Assembly: GCA_963920705.1 (NCBI GenBank)
Contig: CAWUCO010000169.1
Coordinates: forward strand, 994,501-1,058,500
DNA length: 64,000 nt
Direction of reading: 5' to 3'
DNA from: Odiellus spinosus
Taxonomy: Eukaryota > Arthropoda > Arachnida > Opiliones > Phalangiidae
A program made the position numbers and the translations under genes. This document shows positions 60,047-64,000 of this stretch, one piece after another. The stretch's first letter is position 1, and every line of letters starts with the position of its first letter. The notes under the pieces are model-generated. The model made no database searches and was not told where the DNA came from. It saw only the letters and a program-made list of their open reading frames with translations.

Positions 60047-63000
60047 ATGAGTGAGAGCGAGCTCAGCAGTTCTGAAACGGAGGCACCGCCCTTGGATTTA
60101 TCTACAAAGCGCGATCCTAGCCGGTTTTACTCTATCGATAAGCTATTGGACAAGAAGTCGAGAAAGTACGGTTGTAGACAAATCGAGGCTAAAGTTAATT
60201 TTAAGAATTTAAACGAAATTAAATTAACTGAATTTCACGACACGTTGGTCAATATAATTAATTCTTTGTTGTACGAGCTTTTGAGTCAACATAGTGATTA
60301 TAACCGGGTTAGGTTCGTAATTAGATCGGATGAATTAGATAACACTGTAAATTTAAAATTTATGAACGTAAATGACTTAACGGCCGAACGGGTTCTACAT
60401 TCAATAAGTAGAATTGCCCAGAGTAGCAAAAAGTTCAATCTGTACGCCTCTCTCGTCTTAGATATTATCCTTCTCCAATGCGATGTTCAAATTGGGGGGC
60501 GTCAAAGATCTTTAGCGGCCCGAAAAATAGTCGCTATGGATGTGTTTTTAAAGTCAAACCCCAATTATATATTCTTGGAGAATGATGATGATCTTTGCTT
60601 CGGGAGGGGTTTAGCTATCGGAATTTTCCTAGCTGATATAAGGCTAGCGAAACGGAAAGATAAACTTTATAAACTTAGCGAAAAACAAAATCAATATTAT
60701 AGACTATTGAAAAACGGCTCTAAACCTTTGCAAAAAGAAGAAGCTTTATCATTGTTTCGAAAAGCTAATATAGAACCCGGTGCCGTAACTATGGCCAGCG
60801 TCCAAAAATTCCAAAATTATTTAACCGATTATCAGATTATTGTACATAAGTTAGAAAATTTAGAGCCGTATTTCATTGGTCCGTTTCGAGAGAAACAAAT
60901 ATTTTTGGTCTCTTTGGATCAACACGTCCACGTGCTTAAAGATTTGCATTACCTTAAAGGGGGTAGAGCTTACTGCCCCCTCTGTCTAAAAATATTTACA
61001 AGCGCCCGTCAGAAACGAGGTCACGCGTGCGAGAAGCGTTTAATATGCCATAGATGTAAGGCTAACGTCTTTCACGAGCTGCCATTAGTGAAACTTATCC
61101 GTTGCAGAAAATGTAGATACTTTAAAGGGATAGTCTGTTTTAATTTACACGAATCGAATAATGTTTGTGAAACTTTTAAACGGTGTATTGAGTGTGGTTT
61201 AGAACGCGGGTAAAAACACGAGTGTAACAAACCTTGTCGAAATTGCAAAAGGAAACACGAGAAGAACAAATGTTACGTCATGCCTTTGGATACTATTTAC
61301 GAGAAAGTGAAATATTGTTATTACGACTCGGAGACGATTGTTAAGAATAAAGAACACGTCCCGGTACTACTTGTTTCGGCCATGGAACAAGATGAGGGGA
61401 GCTACGATTACAAAACATTTCGCGGCTACGATTGTTTTGATCAATTTTTGAACTATTTGTTCGAAACGAAAGAGGATTATATTCAACACGCTACGAAACG
61501 AGTAAAAGTAACGATTCCGCTTTACTGCAATGTACAAATGGTTGCACACAATAGCCGTAGCTTCGATGCGTTTTTCGTGTTATACTCGCTTCTGAGAATG
61601 AAAATCATACCCGAAGTAGTTTTTCAGGGAAGCAAACTTTTAGGAATTTTTCTCAAAAATCAAAAAATTAAATTTATCGACAGTTTTAGCTTTATCTCGC
61701 AACCCTTACGTACTTTTTCAACCACGTTCTCTCTCGGAGCGTGTCAAAAACAATTCTTTCCGTATATATTCATGAACGAAACGAATCTTGATTATAATTC
61801 GAAAATACCCGACAAGAAGTATTTCCAGCCGGAATATATGAAGACTAAAGATTACGAATCTTTTCTCGAGTGGTACGCCGAGAAATCTTTACAGCCGAGC
61901 TATAATTTACAAGAAGAGTTAGAGTACTATACTATTATGGACGTGAAAGTCTTACAAAAAGGCGTGGACAAATTTCGGCTAATGTTCAAGCAAGAAACTG
62001 GTTACGACATTTTAAATATGAACGCTTTAACAATCGCCGGCTCTTCTACACAAATATCTAGAAGAATTCACTTTAGGCGTCGTACCTACTAACGGATACG
62101 GAGATAACGTTTTTCAGAGCAAACCGGCGCAACAATGGCTGGCGTGGGAGGAAAAGACCCGAGGCGTTAAAATCCAAACTTCCCGGTCATTGGAGGGAGA
62201 AAAGAAATTCGGAAGATATCCCGTGGATGGTTTTTCGAATAATCCAGATACCGTCTATCAGTTCGACGGTTGTTTCATTCACGGCTGCCCTTTACATACT
62301 AAAGGGGGGCAATGGAATCCTTTACTGCAGGATACGTTCAAGAATCTTCACGAAAGAACCTTGGATAGAGACGATGCTATTCAAAACACCGCTCCGAACG
62401 CGCAATATAACCAGATATGGGAATGCGAGTGGAAAGAAAAAATGAAAAACAACCCCGAGATCCAAAAATTCTGCGAAACGCTAACTTTCCACGAACCAAT
62501 CGGGCCTAGATCTGGGCTGTTCGGTGGCCGTTGCGAGGCTTTCTCCCTTTATTACAAGGCTAAGCCTGACGAGACCATCGAACAATTCGATCTCTGTAGT
62601 ATGTACCCCCATATTTGTAAGACTAAACCGTTTCCAAAGTATTTACCGGAAATCATCCGTAACAATTTTAATTACGAGAAAAACGTGTATTTTGGTTTAA
62701 TGAAATGTAAGATTCTTCCTCCTCGTACCGCCTTTATTCCCGCTTTACCTTTCAGAGCGAGAAAAAAACTGTTCTTCGCCCTCTGCCGGACATGCGTGGA
62801 ACAAGATGTGAAAACCTGTATTCATAACACGGAGGAACGAGCGCTGATCGAAACATGGACAACGCCGGAAATCTATAACGCAATGGAGAATGGATACGTA
62901 TTACTACGGATCTACGAAGTTCATCATTACTCCAAACGGTACACGTACGTCAAGGAGGAGGACCCAGGATTATTTGGTAGCTATATCAACGCTTTCCTCA

Positions 63001-63872
63001 AGCTTAAAATGCAAAATTCAGGCTGGCCGAAGGATGTAGTTACGGATCTCGAGAAAGCGGAATATTTACAATCTATTAAAGAGCGAGAAGGGTTCGAAAT
63101 TAAAGCCGAGGACGTGACTAATAACCCGGCTTTGAGACAAGTTAGCAAGCTCGGAGCCAATAATATTTGGGGGAGGAATTTGCTCAACAATACCCGCCCC
63201 ACTAGTCGTTTTGTCGATATAGTGAACGACCCGTCAAAAGAATTGATGGATATCCGACCATTCAATGACGATATCTGTCTGTTAACTTACGAATATAAAA
63301 ATTAATATTGCCCCACTTATTACAAGGGGAGTTGCGTCATAGGCAGCTTCGTTAGTTCGTACGGGCGGGTAATCTTATACAATACATTAAAGGTTTTAGA
63401 CCGTCGAAATATTTATTCCGACACTGATAGTACGATATTTATCCGCAAGAAAAACGACGTCAGTAATTTCCCGCCCTTAGGTAGATTGATGGGAGATTGG
63501 GTTAACGAGATTCCCTTTACAACAATAACAGAGTTCGTCTGTAGCGGCCCGAAAAGTTATTCTTACAAATGCGCGGATGGGTCTAGCGTCACTAAGATGA
63601 AAGGGATAACTATGAATAGAGTTAACGAAGAAATAATTAATTTTGATTCGATTAAAGAGGCTTTAGACAATCCCGGAACAACGTACGTCGCTGACGTACC
63701 TTTTAGCGTAGTTCGAGATAAAAGCCGAGCGAAATTATTTCTCGGGAGTTTAAAGAAAACGTTTGGCGTTACGTTCAACAAACGAATCATCTTAGAAGAT
63801 CTCTCGACATTGCCTTACGGGTACTCGAACGATCAGGATGAATCGAGAATCGCAGCGTCTGAAATCTTTTAA
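60047..63872 (+). pseudogene. Protein-primed family B DNA polymerase, three lesions
   Basis: It would replicate a linear DNA genome from a terminal protein. The N-terminal region (388 codons) ends in a cysteine-rich zinc-binding stretch (from about residue 309, several CxxC pairs) that runs on past the first stop. Proofreading motifs follow: Exo I YYDSET (near 61,319-61,336), Exo II NSRSFD, Exo III YTIMD. Then come palm motif A (FDLCSMYP, near 62,590), the KLGANNIWG motif B region (near 63,150), motif C SDTDST (near 63,418-63,435) and the terminal LPYGY common in this family. Lesions are TAA at 61,211-61,213 (in frame), a frameshift at about 62,050-62,070, and TAA at 63,303-63,305 (in frame). 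All catalytic motifs are still visible, so decay is fairly recent. The total fits the ~1,200-1,300 residues usual for Polinton-type enzymes. Confidence 0.88.
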
Positions 63873-64000
63873 TCTGAAGTGGTACGCCAAGCAGCCTAAT
63901 CTACCAAATTGAATGAAACCGGACGCTTTCGCCAAAGCGGGCTTTTTCTACCTCAACGACGGACTTAAAACGCAATGTTTCAGCTGTCACAACGTCTTCG
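63838..64000 (+). pseudogene. BIR-domain (IAP-like) gene, 5' part, overlapping the polymerase 3' end
   Basis: An ATG at 63,838 lies inside the last codons of the polymerase in the +1 frame. The product shows the opening of a BIR domain: a RLKSFN helix, W, then (after an in-frame TGA at 63,910-63,912) AFAKAGFFYLNDG and CFSCH, the first two zinc-binding cysteines (CxxC). The later His and Cys would lie beyond the window. BIR proteins of the IAP type block cell death by binding caspases or their partners. Several insect DNA viruses carry them. The TGA breaks the domain, though an ATG right after it (63,913) could start a shorter, incomplete form. Confidence 0.72.

Larger units (their letters stand above)
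59306..64000 (+). mobile_element. Polinton/adintovirus-like element, partial (endogenous viral element)
   Basis: Three plus-strand genes sit head to tail with short gaps: a small conserved protein, a protein-primed family B DNA polymerase and a BIR gene. Compact spacing (28 bp between the first two, a 35-bp overlap between the last two) and a self-contained TATA promoter are viral traits. The polymerase type points to Polinton/Maverick elements or their adintovirus relatives. Integrase, ATPase, capsid and protease genes would lie outside the window. All three genes are broken, so this copy is dead. Confidence 0.75.

Noticed and set aside
1-64000. tRNA, rRNA and other RNA genes
   Set aside because: I looked for the TTCRANNY loop and paired stems and for conserved rRNA words and found none I could support. 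A covariance-model search would be needed to exclude small RNAs.

Overview
This is a stretch of eukaryotic genome, most likely from an insect or another arthropod. The evidence is an exon that reads like an arthropod ionotropic receptor, a BEL/Pao-type LTR retrotransposon (a metazoan group), and a decayed Polinton/adintovirus-like element. The DNA is AT-rich, repeat-dense and almost free of intact genes. No operons, rRNA, tRNA or CRISPR arrays were seen. Region 1 (1-34,190) is a tandem array of a ~12.02 kb segment. The window opens inside one copy (1-10,153), followed by two full copies (10,154-22,177 and 22,178-34,190). The copies differ only by a few indels and one noticed substitution. Each holds a frameshifted gag-like reading frame with a broken zinc knuckle, several small inverted-repeat elements, and one exon resembling the M3/S2 part of an ionotropic receptor. 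Each ends 603 bp into a large inverted-repeat transposon. In the last copy that transposon continues in full. Region 2 (33,588-48,988) is that transposon, a ~15.4 kb foldback element. Its left arm carries a pure pentanucleotide array, (GTCTC)x1232, 6,160 bp long; the matching array in the right arm has only 28 units. A 777 bp loop separates the arms. A second foldback element (44,992-48,714) is nested in the right arm. It has TAGTACAGGC ends, an apparent TTT target duplication, 22-bp minisatellites in both arms (34 against about 7 units), and an inverted duplication of the end of a gene from a widespread uncharacterised family marked by a GCDTTS motif and a cysteine-rich tail. Region 3 (49,000-53,600) has a 1.3 kb element with 36-bp terminal inverted repeats and otherwise unrecognised DNA, including a segment also found in the loop of the large foldback. 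Region 4 (53,628-58,051, minus strand) is a dead BEL/Pao retrotransposon: gag with zinc knuckle, protease, reverse transcriptase, RNase H, integrase and the pol C-terminal domain, broken by many frameshifts and stops. A probable 3' LTR can be placed but no 5' LTR was found. An inverted-repeat element lies upstream of gag. Region 5 (59,306-64,000, plus strand) is part of an integrated Polinton/adintovirus-like element: a TATA-type promoter, a frameshifted small protein gene, a protein-primed family B DNA polymerase with all diagnostic motifs but two stops and one frameshift, and, overlapping its 3' end, the start of a BIR-domain (IAP-like) gene with its own stop. The genes do not form a working pathway. 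The window is a record of mobile elements inserting into each other, expanding, inverting and decaying, with one host segment amplified from a breakpoint inside the large foldback.
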